From Rhodocollybia butyracea (taxonomy: Eukaryota > Basidiomycota > Agaricomycetes > Agaricales > Omphalotaceae), in contig JADNRY010000041.1 of the NCBI GenBank assembly GCA_015501585.1, positions 124,001 to 188,000 on the forward strand: 64,000 nt of DNA, given 5' to 3'. Below are positions 1 to 12,348 of the stretch, piece by piece. The notes under the pieces are model-generated. The model saw only the letters and a list, made by a program, of their open reading frames with translations. It made no database searches and was not told the origin of the DNA. The position numbers and the translations under genes are program-made. The number at the start of each line of letters is the position of its first letter. Position 1 is the stretch's first letter.

Positions 1-623
1 TACGTTGCCTCGATGAAGCCGGTGATGCTAATCTAGACAGTTTTTCAACCCTACAACCTATTAATACCGTAGAGGCTGTAATGTAGGTCGAGTTCACGTA
101 CAAGTGACTTCCCTCGAGGAAAATAAAATCAGTATCCACTGTAACTTCCCAAGTCCGTCCGAAAGAGATGAGGCCTGATATTTGTGAGCTACAAGTTTTC
201 CAGCCACAAAAAATACTACAAGATTCTGTAACTTCCGCAATTGAGTTCAGCTTCAAAAGAAACGTTTACAAGCGAAGGAAGGATAAAATCAGCCAGGTAG
301 AAAGAAACAACTGGCTCACGCTTTGCACGCCGTGGAATATATACTTAAAATCGTTTCGAGCAGGTGTCTCATTACGTCGTCTTCCATCTTCCTTCAGTAT
401 GCAGATCAGGATTGTGTTGAGATGGCACAGGGATCCAAGAAGCGCTTGTACTAGTAGTGAGAAAAAAATTAGCGCTTAATACTATTTGTTATTCGAGGAC
501 ACTAGTAAGCATTTCATCGTATGGGTACCTCGTTTCTAACTTTCCTCTTCTGTTTAATCTTTGGTATCATGACAGTTCCGGCGAATCTTTGCTCATATTT
601 GCTCCATTCAACGCTTATTTCCC
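1..623. other. Left-edge stretch without a recognisable gene
   Basis: No open frame here shows a recognisable family, splice-linked exons or a membrane or low-complexity signature. The longest plus-strand frame (168-479) has no coding-like features. The last 100 bases or so are presumably the promoter of the F-box gene that starts at 624. Confidence 0.5.
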
Positions 624-1943
624 ATGACTGAGGACCACAGGTCTCCGAATAATGATAATCACTCGGGAGAACCACGGTTCCCAAACGAAATTCTTAATCT
701 CCTCATTGACAATCTCACAAACGATCCTTCTTCTCTCCATAACACATCACTTGTGTCTAAAGATCTTTGTTCCCTCTCGCAAGCCTCCATCTTCCGAGCG
801 GTTCACTTGGGACATGATGCGCTCAGGATTCGGCGCTTTAGGTCCCTTTTGAGTGGTTCAAAGTCGAAATCCGTGTCCGGCTTTGTTAAAAGCCTAAATA
901 TTGACTTGGAATATGTGGCGAGTGAACCTGAAGATATCGAGTCAAGTGTTTTCATACTCCAGCACTTGCCATCTCTCATCAGTCTCAGGCTTGATTGGGC
1001 TCAACTTGAGCATCTACATGCCATAAAGACATCTTTATGTGACACGTTGCAAGAACTTTGGATTTACTTGAATGACAATACTGTGGGGGGCCTTCAGGAT
1101 ATGCTGAAGTCTCTGACTACACTCAGGGTACTCTTGTTAGGGGGTTGTGACGGAACTGCTCGAGCTTCAGACACTAGTCCAGCACTCATCCTTCCGAGTT
1201 CATTAGAAACACTCTGGCTGGCATGGCCCTTGTCAACAGATGTTTTTCAGAGTATTGGTTTGGGACTGGAAATGGCATATCCATCAATCCTTCGCACCAT
1301 TCTCCTAGAATTTGATTGGGGGGAGAGGGACAACAATGAAAGAGTATTATGGAGATGCCTTCATGATCAAGGGCATCATGTCAAAGTTGTCCTGGACATA
1401 GGACGGGGACTCTGGGATCCTTCAACATTTGAATTACCTACAGCTACCTCAGGTGAGTCTAACCTGTCTCTCACATAAGTGTTTCCTGTTACCTTCGTCC
1501 TTCTAGCTTTGTCTGACCATATGCACGGGTACAAAGGTTTGCAACTGACTTTCAGTTGCTCTCAATCATCCTATTTAGCCCCCCAGCTTGCCTACTGCAT
1601 TTCTAGTCTTCCCAGTTGTGTATGGAAAGTTTTCGTTGACATTGATGCCAATGTAGATGATGGACCGTTTAACTCGGATGTTGAGGCTTGGTCTGGACTA
1701 GACACAGTGCTTTCAAAGAAGCACAGTGACCTGAATGGGATATTTCGTCTTTGCTTCACATGTACCAACCGCCGAACACGGGATTTTGGGACATCCTTTG
1801 CATTCAACCCCACGTTAATTTCTCCCACGAGGAATACTCTCTTAGACAGAACAATCCTGGACCGCATTCCAAAGTTGTTACCTCTCTCGGATGGACTTGG
1901 GATACTTAATATTGATCTAGAAACAGTCTTTTTTGACTTTTGA
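624..1943 (+). CDS. F-box-like domain protein
   Basis: Two exons, 624-1452 and 1507-1943, separated by a 54-nt GT-AG intron (1453-1506); joined they encode about 421 residues. Residues 19-60 carry the F-box pattern of the expanded agaricomycete families: FPNEILNLLIDNL, then NTSLVSKDLCSLSQ, then a SIFRAVHL-type end. In such proteins the F-box binds Skp1 and the rest selects substrates for SCF ubiquitin ligases. The remainder has leucine-rich stretches (for example LISLRLDWAQLEHL) that may form irregular leucine-rich repeats, as is common after such F-boxes. The ATG at 624 puts the F-box close to the N-terminus. The intron contains an in-frame stop, so splicing is needed to reach 1943. Family assignment is by motif only; the substrate is unknown. 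These genes are numerous and fast-evolving, so an orthologue cannot be named. Confidence 0.72.
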
Positions 1944-2670
1944 ACATGCTTGTCGTACAATTTCTCCTAATCAGCTTGAAATTTCGCACCCACAAACTTC
2001 CTTTATCTATGATCACCATTGCTGTCGAAGGTAAGACTAGCCAGGTAACTGAGGATAGGACGTATTCTGCCTCTATGGATCGGCAAATTTAAACGGCCCA
2101 AGGTACTCGCATTCATCGTCTGGCATGGATGGTTATGTTCAGAGAGGAGTTTATGTAGTTCTCGCAAGTGTCGGAAGGGCCTTGCCTCAGGTTGAGGACG
2201 AGTATTGGGGGGCTGCGGTTCACTGTTGTACTGGAAAGCTTGAACTCCTCGTCGCGCCATCTCTGCGCAATAAGGAATAATGTAAAGTCTTCTATTTGTC
2301 CAATGTGACCTATCAGCCTATGCTCAAACCGACCACTAGCCATATTCTCTCCTGCTTGCCCACCGGGTCAGCGCAGTACGTCAGGCTTGCGATACTACTG
2401 TATTGTATACAAGCGTTGTGTATCTGTCCGTAAGGGAGCTGGTCCGATTTGGTACGATATCTGACGGCTATATCATTATTAATAGTACACGAGAAAAAGT
2501 TCAACAGAATTCAGCCGTCACGCCTGGCGGCAGAGCACATACGACATTGTTTTCGACTATTGAATTCATTCGATGGACGCATGGGTGGCACATAAGTATG
2601 TGTCTATATTTTGGTCCAGCAGCTCATGCCTTTTTCAGTTGGCTTAACGCCAATTCATTCCTCCAACAGA
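1944..2670. other. Intergenic stretch between F-box gene and MFS pseudogene
   Basis: I see no gene in this 0.7 kb. The short frames on both strands overlap each other and show no family signature or plausible splice continuation. Confidence 0.5.
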
Positions 2671-4563
2671 ATGCACCCCACGAACATATATGATACCACA
2701 GTAGCGTTCGAGAGCAAAGCACCAGAAGTGGAAATCTAATCGCCCGAAAGCACAGTGGTAACGGGAAAGAAACTAGCAGTCATCTTTACTGCCACACTGT
2801 AGGTCCAAATGAGTCTTCGCTCTAGCTCCAAGTTATCTGATCTATCCTAGGTTACTGTCGCTTCTATTGACCGCTTTAGATCAAACTATTCTGTGTGAGT
2901 CTATCAAATAGCATGGGGATTTATGTGAGACCACTCATCTGTTCATTAGCAACTGCTCTTCCTCGCGTAGCTTCTGATTTTGACTCGTCCTCCCTACAAG
3001 GCTGCTACCGCTTTTGTTCTGGCGCAAACTGTGTTTCTTTTATTTTACGGCCAACTTTTACGAGTATCTCTCGCTAAATGGATCCTGATTTCCGCCGTCA
3101 CTATCTTCGAGACGGGGTCTCTAGTGTGCGGAGTGGCACAGAATGTCGACCAATTGATAGCAGGTCGGGCAGTCTCCGGCCTTGGAGCAGCGGGAATATG
3201 TGCGTTCGACGATCTCTACTTCACCTGTACAACTATGTAGCTAATGGATGAACGATGTAGTAGTTGCTTTGTTGCAAATTATTACTCAAGTTACAAGGCT
3301 CGAGGACAGACCAAGGTTGTTCGGTATATTTAGCGCTATCTTTGCTCTCTCGTCTGTTATCGGACCTCTCATCGGTGGAGCATTGTACTCGCACTTCAAT
3401 GGGGCGGAAATACCAAGCCATGGAATGACAAGGCTGTCATCATCGTTATTAGTACTATATCCTCGATAGGCAGCCATCTAATAACCACTTCTCATCCTCT
3501 TGTTTTGTGTTTTCGGGAATCTACGCCACCGCGTTCATTGCATGGGAGATTTATAATGGTGATAGAGCCATGGTCCCAACCCAGATTTTCAAGTCTCGTT
3601 CTGTATTCGCTTTTTACCTATTTTTCGGATTTTGTCCTGTTGGCACTGAAATTTCGTTAGGTACGCTATTTAACATTATTACATATAGCTTCCTCACTCG
3701 TTTCTCGTTTCTCCCTCTTACTGTTCTCATATGCAAGTATTGCTTCATTTATCTGAGAACCTATCTGAAACAACAATATGTTTAGTACATTCCTATATCC
3801 TACCAAGCCGTCAGACACAAGTCAGCCACAGCCTCGGGCATTGATCTTCTTCTCTTCATGCTGGGCCTCGTGCTCACCCTCATCAGCTCTGGCCAAGTCG
3901 TTGGAAAGGTTGGATACTAGTACGCTCCTTTCACAATCTCTTTATATTTTTACGTTTGCTCATCGAGAGCCCAGCTGGCCGTTCCTCTTATGCGCCCCCG
4001 TTTTCCTCGCTATCGGTTCCGGGCTTCTTTACACCCTCAGCACGCACGTCAACCTCATCTGCCCGAATCATAGGCTTCCAAATTTTAGCCGCCATCGGCA
4101 CTGGTATGGGCATGCAGAATGCACTCCTGGCTATGCAGTACGTCTTTCCCCCCTTTTGATCTATATCTCTCTCCGATTCTGCTCATACTGGCAGAGCCGA
4201 GTTCAATGACGCGCGCAAACTTCTCGGACAAGCGACAAGCATGGGTGCTTTTAGTCAATTCCTCGGCGGTACCCTTGGACTCGGCGTCGCCGAACCTATT
4301 TTTGCTTCAGAGCTCTCCAAATATCTCCTTATCTACGCACCAGAGGCTCCTGCGACTATCGTTACAGAGTCGCCAACAGCTATACGAGCTCTTCTATGAT
4401 CCCTGGTGTCGTACAGGCGTACGCACATGTCCTACGCATTGTTTTTGTTGCTGGCGTTCCTGTCGCGGGGCTCGCGTTGATCACGGCCATGTTTAATCTT
4501 AGGATCGCGAAGACCGCCCATTCTGTTCCTCCGAGCCTCGACGCGATGGAGAAAAAAGATTGA
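2671..4563 (+). pseudogene. Decayed DHA2-type MFS drug:H+ antiporter
   Basis: Remnants of a 14-TM drug:H+ antiporter lie in order along the plus strand. The ATG at 2671 is followed by a hydrophobic TM1 ending ALDQTILSTALPRVASDF, read across introns 2799-2850 and 2895-2949. Next come a TM2-TM4 block (GQLLRVSLAKW, AGRAVSGLGAAG), then ITQVTRLEDRPRLFGIFSAI after intron 3200-3263. C-terminal pieces follow: YQAVRHKSATASGIDLL, ARIIGFQILAAIGTGMGMQN, and LGVAEPIFASELSKYL up to the TGA at 4561. Lesions visible in the sequence: a TAA at 2737-2739 in the first exon; a frame break near 2985-3005; loss of the usual TM5-TM6 segment, with GGALYSH (about 3380-3395) running straight into GGNTKPWND in another frame; and frame breaks near 4045 and 4395. 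The splice sites are still good, so decay looks fairly recent. A few lesions could be assembly errors, but all of them together are unlikely to be. Confidence 0.85.
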
Positions 4564-5100
4564 GGTTGAAACGTTGTATGGTAAGCCTGGGTAAAGTAGC
4601 ATTGTCAATAACAAGAGCGCTTCTTAGTACAGAGCCAAAGTCTTGAGGGTTCCTTTCAGCCAACATTTCTGTATGATTCAAAAATGTTTCATTGCTGCGC
4701 ATAGTATCGTATATTGTTTTTTTTCGTTCTATTGCTTGTGGACGACCGAACTTGTCAAATTATGGAGATCCAGGAAGAGTCGTGAGGATTCCTAGAGAAC
4801 CACTGTTCAATAAACTTTACTTGTATACCATTATGCTCACCGGGTCCGGTCGTTCAGTTGGTTCGCTTGAACGGCTTTGTGTGCCATTGTTTCTCCAAAG
4901 ATATCTACTACCTATTCTGGGCATTCTCTTGTCTGTTGTCGATGTCTCAGGCGTGGAGGATTCGGCGGCCGCGCGATGGAGGTTAATGTTAATGGTGGAC
5001 ATTCTGAGCTCTCATCTAGTTTTAAAAACTAGTAGAAGTCGTTCATTAAGGAGCCAGTGATCAACGAATTGAAAGACATCAAAACCAGCGTGATATCGAC
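4564..5100. other. Spacer after the MFS pseudogene
   Basis: No coding signal recognised. The open frames here (for example 4692-5060, plus) have no family resemblance. The left border of the duplicated unit described next is indistinct and lies near the end of this stretch. Confidence 0.45.
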
Positions 5101-7840
5101 TCCAGAAACCCCATCTTCGTGCTTGTAGAATGTAGAAATTGAAGAGATGTCATGGAAGAGCGGGGTTGAAAAATTTAACCTCAGACTGGGAGAAAATTAT
5201 TGCCACGCTATTGTCTTCGCCTCCTGCTTCAAATCCTTTATATTCCACCCTCGACATCAAGTTGGCTGAGTCCCAATACTGGTATAGGAGCTTTACCGTG
5301 TTCAGAAATGATATAATTTCACGTCCGACCTCTCAGAAAATCGTCACCGACAGGGGCCAACCCGTGGAACATTTGTTGGATTGTAGCGGAACGGTAGTCG
5401 GAATCACTGTAACTCAGAAATAGTCAGTGAGTTCTGGGGAAAGATTTCTACTGCTACGGATCTGATACAGTGCTAGTGACCTACAAGCCTTTCAACCATT
5501 GAGCTCCGATGTCTTGCACTTCATCCTACAGGCTCTCGGATTCTTTTAATGATCCAACTATCGAGACCGACACCTGGCCCTATTTTGGAACCTCGTGAAT
5601 CCTCGAAATTCTGAGCACTCCAAGATTATTTTTTGGACTTTCGCTACAACATATGGCTCTATGATCTTTGGCTCTGACATAACGAAATTCCCAGTAAAAC
5701 AATGGTCGCATACCTAGCGTCCAGTGTATATCGTCAACATCGAGAGGAGCTCTAGGACAGGAGTCGGCCAAGGTGTATCCGCTTTATCTATAAACATACT
5801 CTTAACCCGAAATTCATAGATTCGACCTACATAGCTACCTTTGGTTTTGCAGACATGATGCCGGCGGTTGCATCCTTGATCTCTAAACGGTCCAGCTACG
5901 CCTATGTGAGATCTGTATAGGTCGTAGGTATCTGGTCCTCGTTGATGTAGTACACCTACTCGGGTATTCATCGTTTCCTCGTTCTATTTTGTATATCTGT
6001 TCATCCTGTCTTTGTTCCACAAAGAGCCGACAACTTGAACAATGGCCTACGGAGACTGTCAGGAGATCGTCCATGACAGTAGCACTCCTTTAGGACTGAA
6101 TGGAACTGGCAGTGTATTATCGAAGAGTTAGCTACAGTCTCAAACAAATCTCGGTCAGTTGTGCTGTGGGCGCAGGGTGGTGTGTTTGTCGCTGAATGAT
6201 ATCCAGGGGATCATGAATATTTCTGTGCGTACGCTGGTTCCACTAGGAGAGGAAGATACCGAGTATGTATCGCCTTTGATAGTCGAGAAGACAGTGGCCA
6301 TGGCACGTATCAGTCCTCGGGTAATCTGAACTTCGTCGCAGTGGTATTTTCCGCTTCCGGGCCTAGGTATCCAGACTTTACTCCTCTTTATGAATCGGAC
6401 AAGTAGTTCGAACTTTGTCAAGCTGGATATTCATTAATGGTGGGCCACATACTCACACTCCTTCTGCTGCATTCTACCCCCAGCCTTACACTGCGTCCTT
6501 CCAGCTTTCCTTTCTGCCATAAATTTGTGTTGCGACGATACCATAGCCTGAATTTGTGGCGAGAACCAGCAAATAATCTCCTTCCCCTGCTGATATACAA
6601 TGGCAGCACGGGTCCAGCTTGTAAAGAGACAATTTCGTGAAGCTGCGCTGAGGGAGACCCATCGTAATACGGTGCAAGGACTACGTTCATTGTCCTGAAA
6701 TCGCTTGGAAGTGGGCATCGAAGGCAGACGAATGTACTTTGGTATGAAGAAATGGACGTTGTTGTTCGGATATATATCCTGCTTCCCTGACCACGTACCC
6801 GCTCTTAGCACCGGAATGCCTCAGGTCTCTGGGTTCTGTTAGTGAGGATGTCGTTGATGGCCTCTTGAGTAATGATGGTAATAGATTATGGAGATGGCGC
6901 CAGCGACCTGATCGTTGGGAATTACGGGTATACTGGGTCGTTGTCCAGAGACGAGGCCAATCGAGGCCAAATCTCGAGGATTTCGCCTGTATCTTTTTGT
7001 AGGCAAAACTTGTTGACTGCGGCTAGTGGTCCATTTTGTTAATCTGCAGTTTTGTCATTGAAGTACCTGCGTTACAAGAAAACGGTTGGTAGGCTGGGTT
7101 ACGCTCGGCTACATTTCTGGCCAAAGGTAGTGGCAAGGCCAGCCTCGGCGGCGTCTGCGAGAGTGTTGGGCAGGCTGCGTGCTGGAAAAGGCAACTTGAA
7201 GTCGGCCGCTGTGTAGAATAATTTGGCAGAAGGAAGGAAAAATCTAAGTCTCGTGTAACAGCAAACACGGTAAGCACGTACTTCCTATTTCCAGTCCACA
7301 ACTCCTTCCAATCTGTTCAATGGTTTGTCTTGGTAGTTGTGACCATTCTGTTCACTTTATCTGCAGGCTCATTTGTGTCCTTTGTCATTGCAAGTTTGAT
7401 TTGTCGTCGAAGAAAGTGGGTAGGTCAGCAGTCACCTTGGATGTCTAGGTCGCTTAGCCTTGAAGCTTAAAGCCTCGGCTCCACCAGCTCAACATATTTA
7501 AACAGATTTTCCAAGTAAACAAATTTTTTTCCCCTCTAGTGGTGAAGAAGCCATGCTTTGCTCAAATAACTCTCCGCTTTTTATTGACTCCAGAGTGTCA
7601 CCGTGTCACCCCCTGTCTCCCGGTATCCGGGGCATTCCTTTATTTTATCGTACCCTCGGACGGAGGCTAGCGGAGAGAACGTCCGGGCAATATCCAAATA
7701 CGTTGTCCTTTATTGGAAAATTCTCTGTGCCGAAATCACGAATTTGAGACCAATTTCCTCCCACAATTTTTTTTTCAGGATATCGGGATCTGGCTTTTCA
7801 TGATCAAACCGACGAAAATCATATTCGTGGATCGGCTGCT
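5100..7840. repeat. Degenerate direct repeat, copy A (about 2.7 kb)
   Basis: This stretch and 8700-11730 are diverged copies of one unit, in the same orientation and with matching blocks in the same order. Matching pairs I can see: ACAGGGGCCAA at about 5350 and 8915; GCCAAGGTGTaTCCGCTTTAT at about 5764 and 9372; ATGAATATTTCTGTGCGTAC at about 6212 and 10055; a 37-nt identical block at 7251-7287 and 11133-11169; CTTTGTCATTGCA at about 7380 and 11222; a 34-nt identical block at 7654-7687 and 11519-11552; and CGACGAAAATCATATTCGTG near 7811 and 11702. Frames in both copies are broken. Some minus-strand peptides still align (around 5785-5830 and 9370-9430), so the unit may once have been coding, but no family was recognised. 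No long terminal repeats or target-site duplications were found. Confidence 0.72.
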
Positions 7841-8699
7841 TCAAAACGATTGCGATTGTTAATCCTGCACGTACCGAGTTTAACGACGCACCCAAGCTTG
7901 AACAACTAATAAACAAGCAAGGATTGGTTTTACGACGCGATAGGACTCTGCGCTTATATTCGTTAAGAACTAGGATTATGAAGATGTGGCATTCTATCCC
8001 TCCGACTGGAGGAGAAAGAAAATCATATGAAGGTCCAGCATACACTAGCGAACATGAGGCATTTGTGGAGGCACACAACCACTGTTGTATTCCTAATAAG
8101 TGTCCAAGACGCAAGGACGCACGAACTAACATATATCCACCGCTCAAAATCGTTTACAGGAACTTGTCAACGTTGCCTGGGTTTACTCTTCTGTATGTTA
8201 TAATATCTCACTATAGTATCGTAGATTATATGAAGTCGTAATTGTTGTTGCAAGAAGGCCTACTCATCCCTTGCGGTTGGACGACCGATCCTGTCTTCTA
8301 ACTTATTATCCAGAAGAGTTGTATGGAAGCAATGAAGAATGCACAGAGCTGTGTAGCGTGTAATTTTCAATGCTCCAATAATCATTGTGCCAGAATCGCT
8401 CGCCAATTAGTGGGGTAATCGTTGGTTCGCTTCTGTGCCATATTTAACTGAATACATTATGCAACACTTCATTGCTAAACTAATCCTCGCGGCTGATTTT
8501 CAGCGCCTGAATGGCAAGAACCTTTGGCTCGCAAAGTTAGGGTGCAAGTTAGGGTGCCTGGGTGCCTTTGAGGATAGAGGGTGGTTAATCAGCGCTCGGC
8601 CATTGTCTGGCCATTGTGGTTGTTATACATTGAGTTTAAAAGCCAGCATAAACTTCATATCAAAGATCGTGGACTATTGGCTCGCAGCCCCAGAAACGC
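7841..8699. other. Spacer between the two repeat copies
   Basis: About 0.86 kb that I cannot align to either copy. No gene recognised. It includes a 12-bp tandem pair, AAGTTAGGGTGC, at 8534-8557. Confidence 0.45.
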
Positions 8700-11600
8700 C
8701 AAATAAGATTACTTCGTGCTAACGAAGATGGTTCAAACTAGAACCTCTCGGTGCCGGCGAGGAAATGCCACGGCTGCCACCTTCTCCTATTTTCACCGAA
8801 ATTTTGCAACTCCGACATCAGTTCCAATGAAATCCAATGCTGCCTTGCCTTGCCATTGGTCAAAAAATGACGAGTTCGATTCCTCAGAAGAAAATGGTCA
8901 ATGGAGTACTGACAGGGGCCAATCGGTTGGGATTATAGTTGCTGTGATACAATTGTGATTGAGGAATATCCAGTGAGTTCCTTGGAAAACCCTTTACTAC
9001 GGAGTACCTCTGATACATTTCGATAACCTCCGCGTATCAGAAACACCGTAATACCGTCCATGTCATCCCTAGGCCTGGAGTCCGATCGGGTTACGTCGCA
9101 ATCTTGGCCTCTCTACTTTGGACCCTCATAAATCTCGAAATTCCTGGCCTTTCGCATATACCACGGCTAATTCAGCAAACTTTTGCTGCGATACTGGGTT
9201 CTAGGGACCGTTTCAGACAACAAGACAACGACCGCATAAATCGCGTCCAGTCAGTTTTGAAGTGCTATATTGTGCTTGAGGTCCAACGCATGTTGAACGT
9301 CGAGTGAAAAAGCCACGCAAGAGCTCCTCATAGTGGACCGACATGCAAGTTTTGAAATTGGCCAAGGTCGGCCAAGGTGTGCCCGCTTTATCCCTAAATA
9401 TAAAAAGTGTAGTATTCACTTGAGGTTCATAGATCCAAACCAACATACTCGTTATTTCATTTTGCAAACACGACTTGGATACTGCACATGCATTCCAGGT
9501 TTCTGACTACATTGTCGCGTCTGCAATGTTTGGGTCGTAGGCAAATGCTCTGCGAGAAATACTACCATACCTTGAACAAGGCTCCGACATCATCTCTTCT
9601 AGCCATATCTACACTCTGGTCTTCATGATATGGCACATCTAGTTGGGCCCTATTCCTCGTTGGATCATCCAAAGCCGTTCATCTTTGTTTCGAAAGAACC
9701 GACTCTGTGGCACCTCCAAAGATGGATTAATCTTCGGACCCTCGTCTGACGAGTTACAGTTTACGAACCTTGTGTTCCTGAAGAACTCGACATCTTTACG
9801 ACAACGTGAATGGTGGCCGAAGGAGAGCATTACAGACCTCTATTTGTCGGAGGTTCCAGGGCAGATCTCGTGCAGGACAGTGACATTTCTTTGTACTGAA
9901 TGGCACTGGCAGTGATTTATCGAAGACCTAACTGTATAACTCAGACAAATTTCGGGCTAGTCATCGGTACTAGTTGAAAATCTGTTTTTTTTGGGGCAGG
10001 ATGTTCAGAGATTCGTCTGTCGTTGAAGGTTATCGAGTGGTTCTTTATGGCGTCATGAATATTTCTGTGCGTACAGCGCCTGTTCGCAGCTTCTTCCAAG
10101 AGGAAGAGATATCTGAGCATTTGTTACGCTTTGATATTCGAGGCATGGAACAATCACTTCTCCGGCTTCTAAACTTCGTCTTAGGAGTCCTCTCTGTTTC
10201 CGCCCAAGTTCGAAACACTCTAGGTGTTCAGTCGAGCCCTGTTATCCGATGAAAGCCTCTGGTCAGACAACCGGACTGTGTCAAACGGGATAACATAAAT
10301 GACGGGCCACGTACATACTCCCGACCTCCCTTACTCCTCCAGCTGCATCGCAGTCGATGTTCTACCAGCTTTTCATTCGTAAACTGTCGTCGTCGTCCTG
10401 TCATTCCTTTCCGCCAGCTTTGGAGTGTTACCGATGATATAGTCATCTGAACCTGTGGCTCCTGCCACCAAATAATGTTCTTCGTACGCTGATGTGGGGT
10501 AGCGCACCATGACACGGCTTGTAAAGAGATGGCCTCCTGAAGCTGTGCCAAAAGGGGCCATCGTAAACACGGTGCACTACGTCTATTGCCTTGGAGGTAT
10601 TGGCGGCAGCCAACTCCGAAAGGATGTCCTCTCTGGGTCATTTAATGTGGAGATATGTTGCAGGCAGGGTGGATTTTAGCGTTAATTATCCTGCTTCCCC
10701 GAATCCTGTACGCAACGCCGACCTTCCAGCCCTGGGAAGCGCCAGGTGTCTGGGTAGCTTTGGTCCTTGCTTTAAGTCCATCGATGGCCTCGAATGACGA
10801 TGGTAATGGGTTACGGAAACAACGCCGACGATCTGACCGTTGGGAGTCACTGGCTTGCGGGTATGTTGAATGAGATGATGGGCCAAGTCGTGAAGGTGGC
10901 GTCTATATCATTTTATCGGCGAACTTGTTGGTTGGATTTGTTGTTGGAGTACGAAAAAATGACTGTTGGCTCGGTAATGTTGGCTCACGCCCAACCACGT
11001 TTCTGGTTAAAGGTAGTGGCGGTGGCCAGCCATGGCGGCGTCTGTGTGGGTGTTGAACAGACTAAGTGCGTCCCCGGATACGCAGGCTAAAGTTGGTCAT
11101 TGTGTAGGTGGAAGGAGTGAAAAAGCTAAGCCTCGTGTAACAGCAAACACGGTAAGCACGTACTTCCTAGTCCACGTCTTTTCTCAGTCCGTTCAATGTA
11201 CCTGCAGGCTCATTTTCTGTCCTTTGTCATTGCAGGTTTAATTTGTCGTCGAAAAAGGTGACGGCCACCAGTCGCATGTATGGCAAGCGGAGAGGTTCTA
11301 CATCACTCAGAGCTTCCCGTTTCCCTAAAGCCTCGGCTCACCAAGCTCTCATTATGTTCGTACAAGAATCTCAAGTAAACAAAGTCTGATTTTCCTCTAG
11401 TAGGAGCTTGAAGAAGCCACGCTTTGCTCAAAGAAATCTCTGTCTCGGTTGACTGCAAGATGTCACTGTGTCACCTACTGTCTTCCGGTGTCCGGGGCAT
11501 TCCTTTATTATCTCGTATCCTCGGACGGAGGCTAGCGGAGAGAACGTCCGGGAAACATCCCAATTACGATGACATCAAGGCCTTTTCTTGGTGCAAAAAT

Positions 11601-11730
11601 CGCTCCCAATTTGAAACCAATCTGCGATATTGGGACGAATTAGTTAATGAATCAATGAATCGCTGAGCTCGAATCTGACTATTTCATTTCATTGATCAAC
11701 CCGACGAAAATCATATTCGTGGATCGACCA
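8700..11730. repeat. Degenerate direct repeat, copy B (about 3.0 kb)
   Basis: This is the downstream partner of copy A, slightly longer, with the same order of conserved blocks. It keeps longer open frames than copy A (9643-9915 and 9974-10252 on plus, 10228-10641 on minus), but none resembles a known protein and none is kept open in copy A. The last shared segment is near 11690-11730. The right part (about 11130-11730) is better conserved than the middle, which suggests either a more recent exchange there or constraint on that part. A degenerate gene duplication or an undescribed non-autonomous repeat are both possible. Confidence 0.7.
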
Positions 11731-12348
11731 TCGTAACGTTTGATACTTGGTCTTGCAGATCTCTGCGGGAGTGAATACCGGATGGATGTAAGGAACTATC
11801 TATCTATTGCGATGATTTTAAGATTTTACGATATATTGTGGTCTTAAGTTTTGGACAATGTGTGCTTTGACTATGGAATTGAATGAAGCCTGCAGTATTC
11901 TGTTGCTAATCGTTTCGCCGTTCAGCAAATTCAGGCTGCACTGGGGAGTACGAGGCTCATCGTTGCTTTAACATGATACTCTTCCACCCTTTGCGGGAAA
12001 GGAGCTTAGGAGCTCTATACTGAACACATGATATCCCAGAGAACTAATTATCATCTAAGACTACACACTTGTTTCACGACACTGGAACACTGTCTGTTCT
12101 TAGAGTTTATCAACAAGTCTGTAAGTGTTGTGGATTTTCAAACATTATGCAAAACACCATATGAGTATGATAATGAAAAGACTATATAAACAGGTGAACA
12201 CCAATGTAACCCATACAGTATAGATGAGCAAGATGTGAGAGAGTAATGCCAGACTGGTGGAAAGCAGGGAGTATAACAAAGAAAGCATAGATATGTAGAC
12301 AGTGGGATAGCAAAGTAAAGTGTGCAAAAAATTGGTTTAAACATACAG
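11731..12348. other. Spacer downstream of the Zn2Cys6 gene
   Basis: AT-rich sequence without a recognisable gene. The part nearest 12348 is presumably the 3' UTR and terminator of the minus-strand zinc-cluster gene. Confidence 0.45.

Noticed and set aside
5139..5423. Possible small gene in repeat copy A
   Set aside because: The matching part of copy B has no equivalent open frame, and no domain is recognised.
8534..8557. Telomere-like TTAGGG repeats
   Set aside because: Only two copies of a 12-bp unit, AAGTTAGGGTGC; not a telomeric array.
8870..8930. tRNA gene (GAGTTCGATTCCTC resembles a T-arm)
   Set aside because: No matching acceptor stem, D-arm or anticodon arm could be drawn around it.
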